Made by a program: the position numbers and the translations under genes
Origin: Benincasa hispida
Taxonomy: Eukaryota > Streptophyta > Magnoliopsida > Cucurbitales > Cucurbitaceae
Length of the DNA stretch: 64,000 nucleotides
Assembly: GCF_009727055.1 (NCBI RefSeq)
Contig: NC_052354.1
Span: 434,640-498,639 of the forward strand
Reading direction: 5' to 3'
The notes under the pieces: generated by a model
Told to the model about the DNA's origin: nothing
The model's input: the letters and a program-made list of their open reading frames with translations, nothing else
The model's database searches: none
Part shown: positions 22,413 to 34,420 of the stretch, piece after piece
Numbering within the stretch: position 1 is the first letter of the stretch
Layout: the number at the start of each line of letters is the position of its first letter

Positions 22413-23230
22413 CGACAAGGAGTTTTCTTCGAAACTCTTTAGAAGTCCACTTTCACCAACTTCCTAATCCTATTGAGGTTGATGTAACCTAATCTTAGAT
22501 ACCAAAGATGGGTGTTTTCCTTAGGAGAAGCCTTTGGTCTTTTAGCTGTTGTTGCCATACTGAACATTTCAGTGTTAAACAAGGCTTTTATGACTAACGG
22601 CCTTAGTACATATAAGTTACTTTCCATTAAACCATAACCAATCTTCGTTCCATTCTTGAAAATAAACACTTTATTCTCAGAAAAGGGGACGGTGTACCCT
22701 TGTTCAATGAGACAAGAAATCGAGATTAAGTTCCTCTTAATATGAGGAACTTCGAAAACATTATCCAGTAACAGATAACGTTTCTTGTCAATAAATAACT
22801 TCAGCCTGCCTACAACAACAGCTGAAACAGCATCATCAGTACCGACTCATAGAGTCATCTCTCCTTGTGGCAACGTTTGCCAGGAACTGAATCCTTGGTA
22901 AGAGGAACTAACATGATTGGTAGCATCCAAATCTAAGATTCAGGTAGAATCATCACTCTCTACTAAACACGTCCCCAAGACCAATAAACCAGATTTACTG
23001 TCTTTCCTCCTCTTATGAAAAGTAGTGGGGTCAGTGTCAGAACAATTGACACAACTGGTTTTGTCATCCATCCCTTTGTGCTCGACAAGTAAGAACTCAC
23101 GTTCAAACATATCTTGCAACGAGTCTATAATCTCGCGTGCAATGACCATGTGCTCAACCCTTTTGGCCAAAACATCAGGTAGGTTAGCCAAAATGTGAAG
23201 TTGGGCCAATAAATTAGCCTTCATCCACAC
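22413..23230 (-). pseudogene. Copia gag-protease-GAG_pre-integrase pseudogene
   Basis: Read on the minus strand from 23230 down, a gag-like stretch (VLAKRVEHMVIAREIIDSLQ) is fused, apparently through an internal deletion, to a Cys-containing linker. Next come a TGA and a protease region with ILDLDATNHV, where the usual D-S-G-A triad is altered after the Asp. KRNLISISCL and a GAG_pre-integrase motif (THLWYLRLGYINLNRI, 22490-22540) follow. The gypsy LTR at 22407 truncates the gene before the integrase core. It belongs to the element whose LTR is at 27324-30183. Confidence 0.75.
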
Positions 23231-23612
23231 CTCATATGCATTACGAAGACTTCACGATGCATCAAGGGTCGGGACTTGAGGACACTCCTCAACCATGACA
23301 AAATCGAGGACATTTGCCACGAAATACGTTTTACACGATTCTTTCCACTATATATATTCGGTCATATTAAAAGCACTAAACAAAAATACTAACAAGTTGC
23401 TGAAAAGAAAAACACATTGACCTACGTTAGGTTTTAAGCAAATACCCGTTGTAAAACAAACAACATCCAATAAGGTTTTAGCAAAACTAATATGAACCCG
23501 TGTGACATACTAGTTTCACCAATGACGTTTCAAAGATTTAGACAAAAAAGCCGCCAAACGGAGGTCTAATTATCCCTCCTTTGAATTGAGAAATTCTCAA
23601 CCAGTCATTAAT
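23231..23612 (-). mobile_element. Copia internal region, 5' gag part (decayed)
   Basis: This continues the same minus-strand copia element upstream of the readable gag piece. No open frame survives, and many stops are present. It is bounded on the right by the target duplication of a small DNA transposon. Confidence 0.45.
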
Positions 23613-24360
23613 ACCAGAACCTATGAAGCACAGACACAAATACGGCTACACGATACGGATACGATCGGATACGGCGATTCGTCAATTTTTAAAAAACAAG
23701 ATACGGATACGTCTAAGATGCGTCATTTTTATATATATTTTTTTTAATAGTATATTTCTAAAAAATGGGATACTGATACTGTGAAGATACATTTCTTTTT
23801 TCTTTAAAAGAATCTAGGATATAAATAAATTAGCATACAAGTTAATAAAATAGCACAAAAAGAATACAAATACAAATACCATACAAAAAAAAAACAACAT
23901 CTAAGATGTTGAAGTACAATAGTTAATAAAAATGTAATAGAAAAGTAACTCATATTACAAAGAAGAAGAAGAAGAAGATTAGAGGAGGAAGTATGAAGAT
24001 AAAACGAAGAACTTTTTCATCTAATTGTTGAAGATATCAAAATGGTTTATATATTGGGTCGACTTTATGGGGACTCAAATGTGAAGATGGAGATTAGGTG
24101 ATTCTAGTCTAGGTTTGGTCCGGTTATTTTTTTTTCTTTAGTTTTTTGAACTCGAGTAATGAGCTTTTTAAATAAGGTTTCCTAGTTTTAGATTGGGAAA
24201 GATTAGATGAGTTGCTTATCTTTTTTCTTTTAAAAAAATACACGTAGGAACAGATACGTCAAATCGCGTGTCAGATACATATCTGGAAGTATCAGTATTC
24301 GATACATGTCTGATACGGTCTTTGCCTCACATGAAGTATTTGTGCTTCATAGACCAGAAC
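23613..24360. mobile_element. hAT-like MITE, copy 1, with perfect 8-bp TSD ACCAGAAC
   Basis: ACCAGAAC at 23613-23620 and 24353-24360 flanks a 732-bp element (23621-24352). Its ends are CTATGAAGCAC and GTGCTTCATAG, which are inverted repeats. The subterminal regions carry many GATACGGATACG-like words. There is no coding capacity. The 8-bp duplication is typical of hAT-superfamily insertions. A second copy lies at 28500-29240. Confidence 0.85.
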
Positions 24361-24363
24361 AAC

Positions 24364-24926
24364 TCTGCTCCTAGGGTGGCAATGGGACGGGCTGGGGCGG
24401 GGGTGGGGAGGTGGGGGGGAGGGCATCCCTTGTCCCGAACCCGTGGGGAAATTCTCCCTCATTTTCGCCCCGTCCCGCCATTTTAAGCAGGGACGGGGCG
24501 GGGATTCCCCATCGGGGAAACGGAGTCCTTTCTGTTTCTCTCATTCTTTGTTTTTCCCCATGTGGATTCTCCATTTTTTTAATAAAATTTTATTTAAAAA
24601 TTGATTAAAATTTGGGCTTTATGATATATTAGATTGATATTTAATATTGAGCTCCACAACACTATACGTCTATACATTATTAATAATATATATTATATAT
24701 ATTATTTTATTTATATATATAAATATATATTTATAAAATATTAAATATATAAATATATCAAAATAGGGGTCGATTTTCTTATCTTTATTTTTAATTTTAT
24801 TATCTCCCTCTCTATTTTTGCCCCAAAAAATTTCTCCAGTTTGACCCCATTCCCAGTCAAACCGAGAATTCCCCACCCTGACTGGGGCGGGGCCCCACGG
24901 GGAATTTTGTCAACCCTACTTGCTCC
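24364..24926. mobile_element. Second MITE (TAGGGT...ACCCTA ends), GC-rich termini
   Basis: The element spans 24372-24918 (547 bp). It starts TAGGGTGGCAATGGG and ends 'gtcaaccctac', giving inverted ends. Both ends are strikingly GC-rich (GGGGCGGGG and complements) around an AT-rich core of TATATA words at 24680-24760. The flanks TCTGCTCC (24364-24371) and CTTGCTCC (24919-24926) look like an imperfect 8-bp duplication. It lies 11 bases from the target duplication of the previous MITE. ORFs in it are artefacts of GC-rich sequence. Confidence 0.75.
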
Positions 24927-25599
24927 TATAATAACTAGCCATCATTGATTTAGTCAAGAGATCATTAATTTACTTAAAAATCTCCCATAAATGTGACCTG
25001 CCATTTTAGGCACTAGAGATCCACCCCAAGCAGCCAATTTGAAGGGAAAAAATCAGATTGGGGCAAAATCTAAAGTGACCCTATCTTTTTCTTGAGTTCA
25101 ACTTGATCTTGACCAATTGCACAAAACCCATCCGAAGGGGGACGCTCCTAGGGCGCCACAAGGGAGTACAGAATGATCTCGCGGTGTGAATCAATGACAG
25201 AGACCATAGAACGTGTTGACATGCACCCTTCACCCACTTACTATAAACACTCTCTCCGTTCACCTTGATATTGACTCATGCAAACACCATCCGAAGGGGG
25301 ATACTCCCAAGGCACCACGAGGTCAAGCATGAATCTCACGGTGTGAACATATAGGGAGAAACGTGAGTGGAATCATAGACATATCAGATACATCTCTTCC
25401 TCCCACTGAGTATTTTATAACCTAGGGTTTAGTTTATTTAGAAAAAACACGGCTAAGGATTTTAACTAAGTGACTTTTAGGTTTGCCCAAGAGTAACTTT
25501 TACCTTGGATAGTTAAACAACTTTTGATCATCATCTATTAAACTCTTTAACGGAGTCTTTGACCAAATATCACATACTTGTTGAAAATCTATCTAATTC
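24927..25599 (-). mobile_element. Copia internal region with two ~120-bp direct repeats
   Basis: This is minus-strand copia internal sequence between the leader and gag. Two direct repeats of about 120 bp lie at roughly 25106-25230 and 25262-25380, each containing CATCCGAAGGGGG and a GGTGTGAA phrase. No intact frame was found. Confidence 0.5.
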
Positions 25600-27323
25600 A
25601 CCTTTCCAGATAGATTCCCAGATAGGGGTGTTCCGTTTCCGTCAGCTTAAGAACCCCAACCTAGTCAAAACCTGCCTTAGACAAAAGGTCCCTTATAGAT
25701 AGATTTAAAACAAATTTAATCTTTTATGCCAACCAATTTAATCCTATTAAATCGATTTTAAAAGATTAATCTAGGTTACTAAACTCTTTAGAACCATTTG
25801 AACTTAGGTCTATCCCAATCCAATTTTATAACCCTTTTAAAAAACTTGAGTTCACCCTAAGTCCGTATATAACTCTTTCTTATTGATTTTAGTTATAATT
25901 TCCTTTATAACACTTATAAACGAAACAACCAAAACCATAATGCTAAGCTAACACATGCAAGGCATTCATAACGATTATAAACAACCTAAGTGTCATGCTC
26001 AATGCATTGTTCATTCATTACTACTTTTTTTATATAACACTTAATACAAAATAACAATGAAACAAGCACAACATGCTTCCATTCACCCTTAGACTATAAC
26101 ACTTATAATAAAAGGATGATGCATGATAATGCTCACTACATGCAAAATATAACTCTTATTTTTCATGATGCATGCGCATGCTTTCATGTAATTTCTTCAT
26201 GCTAGATTATAACATTTATAATACATGATGCATGAATGATTGCACAACCTAAGGTGGGTTTTAAACTATATGTCAAACACTTTACCATATAAGCACCATA
26301 CATTACATGTATAATAAACAAATGTTAATGAACCAGGTAGAATTGCCTTAAATTCATTAAAATAAAGCTAACAATTACAAAACCAAGGAGTCTCCGGTTC
26401 AAACAGGCGAACCGGGTCTTGAACTGCTCGGGTGAAGCAACGCGTCTCCAACCATCATGTACTAAACTCCCCGCGATCATTTACACGATAAAACAAACAA
26501 TTTTCTCTATCGTTTACCAACCCTCCCAGAGCTAAACGATCGTTTAGTAACAATCGTGTACCTTTTACTAAGCGATGAAGCCCGAGGTACACGATCGCCT
26601 AGCACACTCCGCACAACACACGCCTTACGTGATCGTCTAAATGACTACGATGCGATAAAGCATCATCATCTAAACGACCGCTTAGTGAACACCTTAGTAT
26701 CGTATACCGCGCGATCATGTAGGTAGTAACTAAGGGATGAGGCTTGCTAACTACACGATCGTCTAGCACGCGCCTTTTACTAAACGATGAGCATCAAATG
26801 CTCCAACTGCGATCGTCTACCTCCAGTGCCTATGCGATCGAGCAACCAACGCAACGCAATAGAGTAAATGATTTACCCCATCGTTTAGCATTAGTTAAAC
26901 GATCGTTTAGTAAATATTACACGATTGTATAGAAAAATCTACACGATCGCTTAGATAAATCCCAACGATCATTTACCTTAGGCTACACGATACGACCAAC
27001 TCTTGGTCTTTTTCCTCATTGAGAACCGCATCTCCATGCTTTGAAACTTCATCACGAATGACTCGACCAACTCAAACTCTTTGAATTACAGACTCGATTA
27101 CATGTTAGTTATGCCAAAAAACCCAAGGGCTTTTACAAATTAACACATGGTAATCAAAGAAAGCTTTAAAAAAAGGCAATTAAACCCGTAAACATTCATC
27201 AACTCCATCCACAAATGCACTTAACAATTAAACGAAAATGTAGAAAAACCACCAAGACTGTAAAAGAAGTTCAACATCGAATTGAAATTTGGAATATCAG
27301 AATAACCTGGCTATGATACCAAT
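25600..27323 (-). mobile_element. Copia-like leader with primer-binding site
   Basis: This is the leader of the minus-strand element whose 5' LTR is 27324-30183. The primer site lies at about 27309-27323 and reads ATTGGTATCATAGCC, with one mismatch to the other copies. It matches 2578-4197 along its whole length. CGATCG-type words are dense at 26470-26990. A short repeat around ATAATAAAAGGATGATGCATG lies at 26098-26240. No coding sequence was found. Confidence 0.7.
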
Positions 27324-30183
27324 TGAAGGACATCGAACACGAGGATTTCCATGAGTAGTGAAAATATCATTCCAAATTACAATTGTATATGAACTTTAAA
27401 ATTACAATCACAAACAAAAACAAATGGTTATGCATTAAATACGAACATTACAACATGATATACAACTGATCAAGGATAAGAGTAACACACTTTAGTCGAC
27501 TCATCATAAAGCTCCTTGATCATGAACTCTCGATCACAGCAACACAGCTACACACGAACTCTCGTCCAACACGACCGCTATACCGCACGAACATCGTGCA
27601 CTCGAACTAAGTGATCGCCTTGGTCACGAACACCCTAAACAACACGCACGACATCCACAGAACGTCAACAGTGTCGAGTTGAGTATGACACCACCAAGAA
27701 GGCTACCTTGGTATTCTTTGGTGTGAGAATCCAGAGGGTGGGCTCTGTGTGGACTTGGTTTAAGGCAGAAAGCAGGAGGAAACATAATCGTGTAAATGAT
27801 TGAGCAAATGATTGAGCAAGTGGGAAATGGAAGAACCTATCGTATAGGTTGATGCCCAATCGTTTAGGAAAAGCTAAATGATCGTCTAGCTCATCGCTTA
27901 GTTAAGTGTCTATCGCCTAAGAACACTCCACGATCGTTTAACTCACTTCAAGCTATCACTTAGTAAATCTCATTTACTTGACAACTTCCGTGAGAATTTT
28001 TCCGAAATTGGAAATCTCAAAATTCACAATTTTCTTTTTCTTACCTTTCTTAAATTAGGAAAATATTTTTCCTTTTATCTCACGGTTACCATGAAACTAC
28101 CAGTAACCTCCCACTCAATTGGTTATTAAAGAAAATGATATAATTATCCAATAATTAATATTATTATAAATATAAAGGATAACTAACTTATCATACTATA
28201 TTTATAACCTATAGTTTTAATATTTCATCTAATGAAACATATAAACCATAGCTCTTTTTCTATTTCATGACACTTAATGTAAATCTCATTTACATTAATC
28301 CTCTACTAGATATATCTCATACACCATACCAATCATATCATATACAATTGAAATACCTCTTGTCAATTTGAACATTTCAAATCAACACTAAGAACTGATC
28401 CTCAACTTGAATCCATTGAGCTACCAAGGGGATCTTATGGACCTGTAGCTCGAAGCTCCAAAGATACGTGAATAACTCACTAAACTCTTTAGTCACGAGC
28501 TATGAAGCACAGACACAGATACAGCTACACGATACGGATACGATCGAATATGGCGATTCGTCAATTTCTAAAAAACTAAGATACGGATACGTCTAAGGAT
28601 GCGTCATCTTTTTATATATATTTCTAAAAAACGAGGATACTGATACGTTGAAGATACATTCTTTTTCTTTAAAAGAATCTAGGATATAAATAAATTTAGC
28701 ATACAAGTTAATAATAATAGTACAAAATAGAATATAAACACTGAAACACCATACAAAAAAAAAAAAAACAACAACATCTAAGATGTTGAAGTACAATAGT
28801 TAATAAAAATGTAATAGAAAAGTAACTCATATTTCAAAGAAGAAGAAGAAGAAGATTAGAGGGAGAAGTATGAAGATAAACGAAGAACTTCTTCATTGAA
28901 TTGTTGAAGATATCAAAATGGTTTATATTTTGGTTTACTTTATGGGGACTCAAATGTGAAGATGGAGATTAGGTGATTCTAGTCTAGGGTTTGGTCCGTT
29001 ATTTTTTTTTTTCCTTTTAGTTTTGGACTCGAGTAGTGAAATTTTTAAATAGGTTGCCTAGTTTTAGATTGGGAAAGATTAGATGAATTGCTTGTCTTTT
29101 TCTTAAAAAAAAATACACGTAGAAATAGATACGTCAAATCGCGTGTTAGATACATATCTGGGAAGTATCTGAAAGTATCAGTATCCGATATGTGTCTGAT
29201 ATGGATTCTTTGCCTCACATGAAGTATTTGTGTTTCATAGGTCATGAGTTCCACCATCCGTTAATTGCCAGACACTCCACTAAAGACCGACAGTTGAACT
29301 CTCCTTACCACAGATATATTATGTGTCCATTTTAACCAATCAACAGTGCAATAATCCTTCACAGATCGCTCGTAAGTACAGCTCGGCCAATAATCGTTAT
29401 GCCCCTGTAGTTACATCTAACTTCTTAAGTTCCATTGATCCCTCTAATGAACATAAGTCATAGTTCTACTATGACTGAGTCCTCTCTTCCAAAGAGAAGT
29501 TGTATCCACTATGTTCAAGCCCTGGAATCATCCCTTAAAGGAGCAATCTCTCTACTTACCCTTGCTTTGGGTAAAGAGTGAATTTCATCTTGTGTATTGA
29601 GTTCCCAGCTCCCAAAACAGACAAGTCCCCAAAAAAGTAGGCATGTTGAGTTGACAATCTATCACTCTCACCCATACTAATCAAAGGACCGCCCTCAAAG
29701 CCAGGAGTTCCCAAAACACTTAGGATTGAAGTCGTGTCACCTATGGTCGTTTAGGGGAGATGTAAGTCTCTAGTATCAACGGTGTTATATACAGAGTCTA
29801 GTCATCTCGTGGTCCGGTCTTATACAAACTCCTTGTATAGGACACATTCGCTCGCATGTCTCCACATGAATGGTCAGGATCTACCATCTGTAGTAGTTTA
29901 CAACACTTGCAAACCTCTATAAAGCGGACCGTATCCGTAGTGTCACCAAGATAAGGTATTTCACCTTAATCCTTATACTACAAACCTATTTAGGTTATCA
30001 CTTAAGGCATGATCCACTTGTATATCACATATACATGCTTAAGTTTACATAAGATAACCATGGAGCTTTGTTTATTGGATATAAGTAAATGCTAGAATGA
30101 AATAACAATTATTTTATTTATAAAACAATGTGTATCATTACAAACAACGTGACTCCGGGAGAATTAAGACACCAATCCCAACA
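27324..30183 (-). mobile_element. Copia-like 5' LTR interrupted by a MITE
   Basis: Its minus-strand start is TGTTGGGATTGGTGTC at 30183, and its end at 27324 abuts the primer site. Removing the 741-bp MITE and its 8-bp duplication leaves about 2.1 kb, the same size as the other LTRs of the family. The right flank is gypsy LTR sequence (30184 onward), so the element sits in an older gypsy LTR. Confidence 0.78.
28492..29248. mobile_element. hAT-like MITE, copy 2, with 8-bp TSD GTCACGAG/GTCATGAG
   Basis: The element at 28500-29240 (741 bp) is nearly the same as copy 1 by eye, with ends CTATGAAGCAC and GTGTTTCATAG. The flanks GTCACGAG (28492-28499) and GTCATGAG (29241-29248) differ by one C-to-T change at a CpG, as expected for methylation decay. 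Sister LTRs show the uninterrupted target. Confidence 0.85.
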
Positions 30184-30324
30184 GGAGGGTTATACTTTGA
30201 GTGAAACAATATATTCGATAGGGTTGAGAAGAATGTTCGCGAACAATTCCTATGTGAATATATAAATCATACGTTCATGAGATGCACATATTATTAGAAC
30301 TTACACTTCTCAGTATACATGGCC
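30184..30324 (-). mobile_element. Gypsy LTR fragment, left part
   Basis: The phrase 'gggttgagaagaatgttcgc' and what follows match the solo gypsy LTR near 15808. The match continues at 32461 after the copia solo LTR. It is cut on the left by the copia LTR at 30183. Confidence 0.55.
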
Positions 30325-32460
30325 ACATTTAAAGGAACTCGACTTAGGAGAACCTTCAGCGAAAGTGGACCAACCAAATTCCATTAATTATTGAATACAA
30401 AGTTTACAGTAAACATACAAATAGATATGCATTTAAATTAAATCACAGCATGCTATTACAAGAAAATAGTTCAGGAAATATTACCTTTGAAGAACCTTTT
30501 CTTCACGAATTTTCCTCGACTAGTCACAAACCTTTTGAAGACCTTCTTCAAAATTAATCTCGAACCAAAACTCGGACATTACCACAGGGAAACCTTGGTA
30601 TTCATAGGGTGAGAACCCAAGAGTGGTGGGCTCTGACTATTTTGGTTTAGAGGGGAAGATTAATGTAGAGGAGGAAGAAGAATGAGAAAACTTTCACCCA
30701 AGGCAAACTCCTAGAACACTTCTGTAACTTCTCCCAGTCGTTCAATACACTGGCAAAATGTAGAAAAAAGGAAAGAAAAAACCATTTTTCTTTTATTCTC
30801 CTTTCCATAAAGAATAATCACTTCCACTTAAGTGGGTGGAGAGAAAAAATGGAGAAGGGAATTGTAACTCCCTTCCATATTATTCAAATAATAATAATAA
30901 TATAATATAAATGAATATGATAACCAACTTATCATATTATATTTATATTAAATTATATGTTATATCAAATATAACGTATAACTTATAGTTTTAATATTGT
31001 ATCACATACAATATAAACTATAGTGTCTTTTCTCTTTTTTATATGGCATTTAATATAAATCATATTTATATTAAATTTAACAACTATGAATCTCATTCAT
31101 AGAAAAAATATATTTGAATCTCATTCAAATATTTATTTCCTCCCATTAAGCTATAATATATAAAATACATTATGACAATTATATCACATATAATTGAAAC
31201 AATTTAATTATATCATATATAATTAAATCTCTCTATTAATTTGAACAATTCCAATTAATCCAAAAACTGATTCTCAACTAAATTTTTTTGAGCTACCAAG
31301 GGGACCTCATGGATCTGTAGCTTGAAGCTCCAACGGTACATGAATAATTAATTAAACTCTTTAATTACGTTATTCACCATCCGTTAACTGTCGGGCACTA
31401 CAATAAAGACCGATAGTTGTACTCTTCGCACTACAGATATATTTCTGTGTCCATTGGATATAACCAATCAACAGTNCTAACTAAACTCTTTAATCACATC
31501 ATCATCTGTTAACTGCCGGGCACTCCACTAAAGACCGACAGCTGCACTCTTCTTACTACAGATATATTTCTGTGTCCATTGGATATAACCAATCAACAGT
31601 ACGATGACCCTTCACAAATTGCTCGTAAGTACAGCTAGGCCAAATTACCGTCTTTCCCCTGTAGTTACATCTAACTTCTTAAGTACCACTAATCCCTCTA
31701 ATGAACAATAGATCATAGTCCTACTATGACTAAACCCCTCTTGGGCCAGGAGAAGTTGTGGCGCCACATTGTTCAAGACTCGGAATCAGCCCTTAAAGGA
31801 GTAATTTATCTACTTACCCTTACTTCGGAGAAGGAGTGAATTCCATCTTGTATAGCAGCTTCTTAATCAGATGAATCCCCAAAATGGTAGGCTTGTTGAG
31901 TCGATGATTTGGTCACTATCATCCATACAGATTAAAAGACCGCCCTCGTAGGCAGTAGTTCACAACTCACTCAGAATTCGAGTCATGTTACCTATGGTCA
32001 TCCTAGTGAAATGTAAGTCTCATTTTATGAATGGTGTTATATAATGAGACTAAACATTTCATGGTCCGATCTTATATAAACTCCTTTGTATAGAATATCC
32101 CCGCTCGCATGTCTAATACATAAATGATCAGGATCATATCATTTGTAGCACTTTACAACAATTGTAATACCTACAAAACGGGTCATACTCATAATGTCAC
32201 CAAGATAAGGTACCCAACCTTATCCATCTCCTATAGACCATTTAGGTTATCACTTAAACATGATCCACCTGTCTATCTCCACATACATGTTTAAGTTACA
32301 AAGATAACCTTGGAAGTTAGTTTATTGGTTTGTGGTTAATGCAATTATAAACAATGAATAAAATATCAAATATTTTATTAAATACATAAAGAGTTTGTTC
32401 ATACAATGTTTACAAACTATAGGACCCTACGAGATTTAGGGCATTAACCCTAACAACATT
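30325..32460 (-). mobile_element. Copia-like solo LTR with 5-bp TSD ACATT
   Basis: ACATT at 30325-30329 and 32456-32460 flanks 30330-32455 (2126 bp). The minus-strand start is TGTTAGGGTTAATGCCC; the end has lost the usual CA (it reads TTTA). No primer site follows, and gypsy LTR sequence continues on both sides, so this is a solo LTR. It contains an N at 31476 between two near-identical ~125-bp segments. Confidence 0.88.
31346..31600. repeat. Direct duplication of ~125 bp around a single N
   Basis: 31346-31475 and 31477-31600 both run from 'aactctttaat' to 'accaatcaacagt'. The other LTRs of the family have this block once. The N between the copies suggests the duplication could be a gap-filling or assembly artefact. 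Confidence 0.7.
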
Positions 32461-33517
32461 ATGCTATCTCTAGGATGCATGCGATGGTGTAATGTAAAAG
32501 ATGTCACTTATTTCTAAGGAACTTCTCTTATTCTTTTACGAGTTCTAAATCTCTAATTTTCTCAAACTGAGATTTAAGCTACTTAGGGTAATCTTTCGAG
32601 TTATCCAAGTATTTCAATTGGCATACATAAAACAAGTAAAATATATGAGTTAAATATTATTTAGTTCATGTTAGCTAGATGTTTCTTAACCCTTGAAAGA
32701 TTTAGCGGTTCATAATGAATAAAGAGAGTATGGATGAAAGTTGAAATGAATATGTATTCATACCAAAGAAATAAGTATTTTCAATGCTTAAACAATACAA
32801 ATACGCTTTAAGATAGAAAATAAAGAAAAGAAATCAAGTCGTGGTGCACAATTTCTTGTTTCCCTTAGCTTTCTAAATGACTGTTTCACTGTAAGTATTG
32901 AAAGATGGAGTTTCTCTTCTACTCCCACAAGAAACCGAAGCTTTCAATAAGATTTTTGAATGGATGTAAGAGAAAGGGCTCATTTGACAGAATTTGTACT
33001 CTTGACTCTTCTCTTTGCACGTTCCTCCCTCATTTCGCATGGCAATTTCATGGCTATTTATAGAGGACGAGGATAGCTTTTCTTTTTTTTTCTTTTTTTA
33101 CTTATGATTGTATTGATAAGGTACATTAAATTTCATACCTTGTTGTGTCGCCTACTGTGCGTCAGAAGTTCATTGGCTCTACAGCGAAGCTTTCTTATCA
33201 GCCACCAACTCAATCTTTGATTTGACCTCCATCGCCCAAGTGTCGCACCACGTCTCATCGCCTAAAGTCACTGACTTGTCTCGCTATGTGATCATGTGTA
33301 AGCGTTGAGATTTCTCATTTGATCGCATCATCAGTCATTTTGCACTTAAACAAAATGATTTAGCTTTAAAATAGACAGATTAGGTATTGAGTGCGTGCGA
33401 TCGCATGCTGCAATTATTTCTGTGAATTTTCTTAGCAATTTGTCGCATTTTCAGAGCTTTTTTCCTTATTGTTTCAGATAAAGAAGGCAAAATAACTTGT
33501 ATTTCTATAAGTTATGA
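32461..33517 (-). mobile_element. Gypsy LTR fragment, right part (5' end of LTR)
   Basis: It begins 'atgctatctctaggatgcat', like 16040 in the solo LTR, and ends at 33517. The minus-strand start there reads TCATAACTTATAGAAATACA, matching the TGATAACTTGTAG tip at 13572 with small changes. With 30184-30324 it forms one LTR split by the copia solo LTR. Confidence 0.65.
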
Positions 33518-34420
33518 CTTTCCTTCTTCCATCTCATAATTTCCAATAACTAATGGAATAGCCATATTTTTTCAAGATAATATCTTGTAATGTTTTAACA
33601 TCAACAAACAGATTTTTTTTTAACTACGTTGCTGACCTCAGATGCAATTAGATTTGAGTCCAATTGATTGTGATCCTGACTCAATCTTGCATACACATAG
33701 GAATGAGGGTCATTGTACTGGCTAGTGTCAAATTTACCATGTCTTGTACGACAGACAACACGAAGTCTCCACGTGCAACCGTTGCCATATCTTTTACACT
33801 AACAATCCATACTGTTTTCTTTGACTCAATGACTTCAAAATTTTGATGTCGAATGATTGAATAGTTCTTCACTACATTTTCTAAATCCAATTTTGCATCG
33901 AATAACATCTCCTTTAATTAGACCCCATATTGTTGTCTCACTCTGTTGTTGAATCGGGTACGATATTCATGTCGTTCAGGTCTATCTCAATGAAGGTTTC
34001 AGGGACTTCATGAACACCATAAACTTCACAAGGTTGTTGATCAAGATCGATATCATCATTGTCTATTTCAACTTCTTTGTTGTTTGTGGCAATAGTTGGA
34101 TCCCAATGTTCCTCCTCCATATTTTGACTTTTTAACTCAATAGTAGTTTCAATTTCTCTCACTGAGGTTGGACTTGAGACGTTGAGTTGGGATATTTACA
34201 GTTTAACTGTATTATTTGGAGGGTATGGATTGTTGTTCATCATGAACCGTAAATCAGCTTCACTTCTTAATGAGATAATAATGTAGAAAGTAGATCCCGC
34301 TACATAACTATTATATCTAAACATTACCTCTACTCCTCATCTCTATCTATGGATACTGCGTCACATAATCCATCGATATGAATGTGTTGAAGTCAACTTA
34401 ATGATGGATGTTTAGACGAA
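33518..34420 (-). pseudogene. Mutator-like (MULE) transposase N-terminal remnant
   Basis: The minus-strand open stretch 33908-33681 contains LENVVKNYSIIRHQNFEVIES, which fits the DNA-binding N-terminal domain of plant MuDR transposases (pattern: aromatic-x-Ser near Arg-x-Phe-x-Val-x-Glu-Ser). The upstream stretch 34162-33938 is acidic (EIDNDDIDLDQQ), as is common before this domain. Stops separate the pieces, and neither the zinc finger nor the DDE transposase domain is visible. Terminal inverted repeats were not found. Confidence 0.5.

Noticed and set aside
24268..24608. ORFs of 65-72 codons on both strands
   Set aside because: They come from the GC-rich terminus of a MITE.
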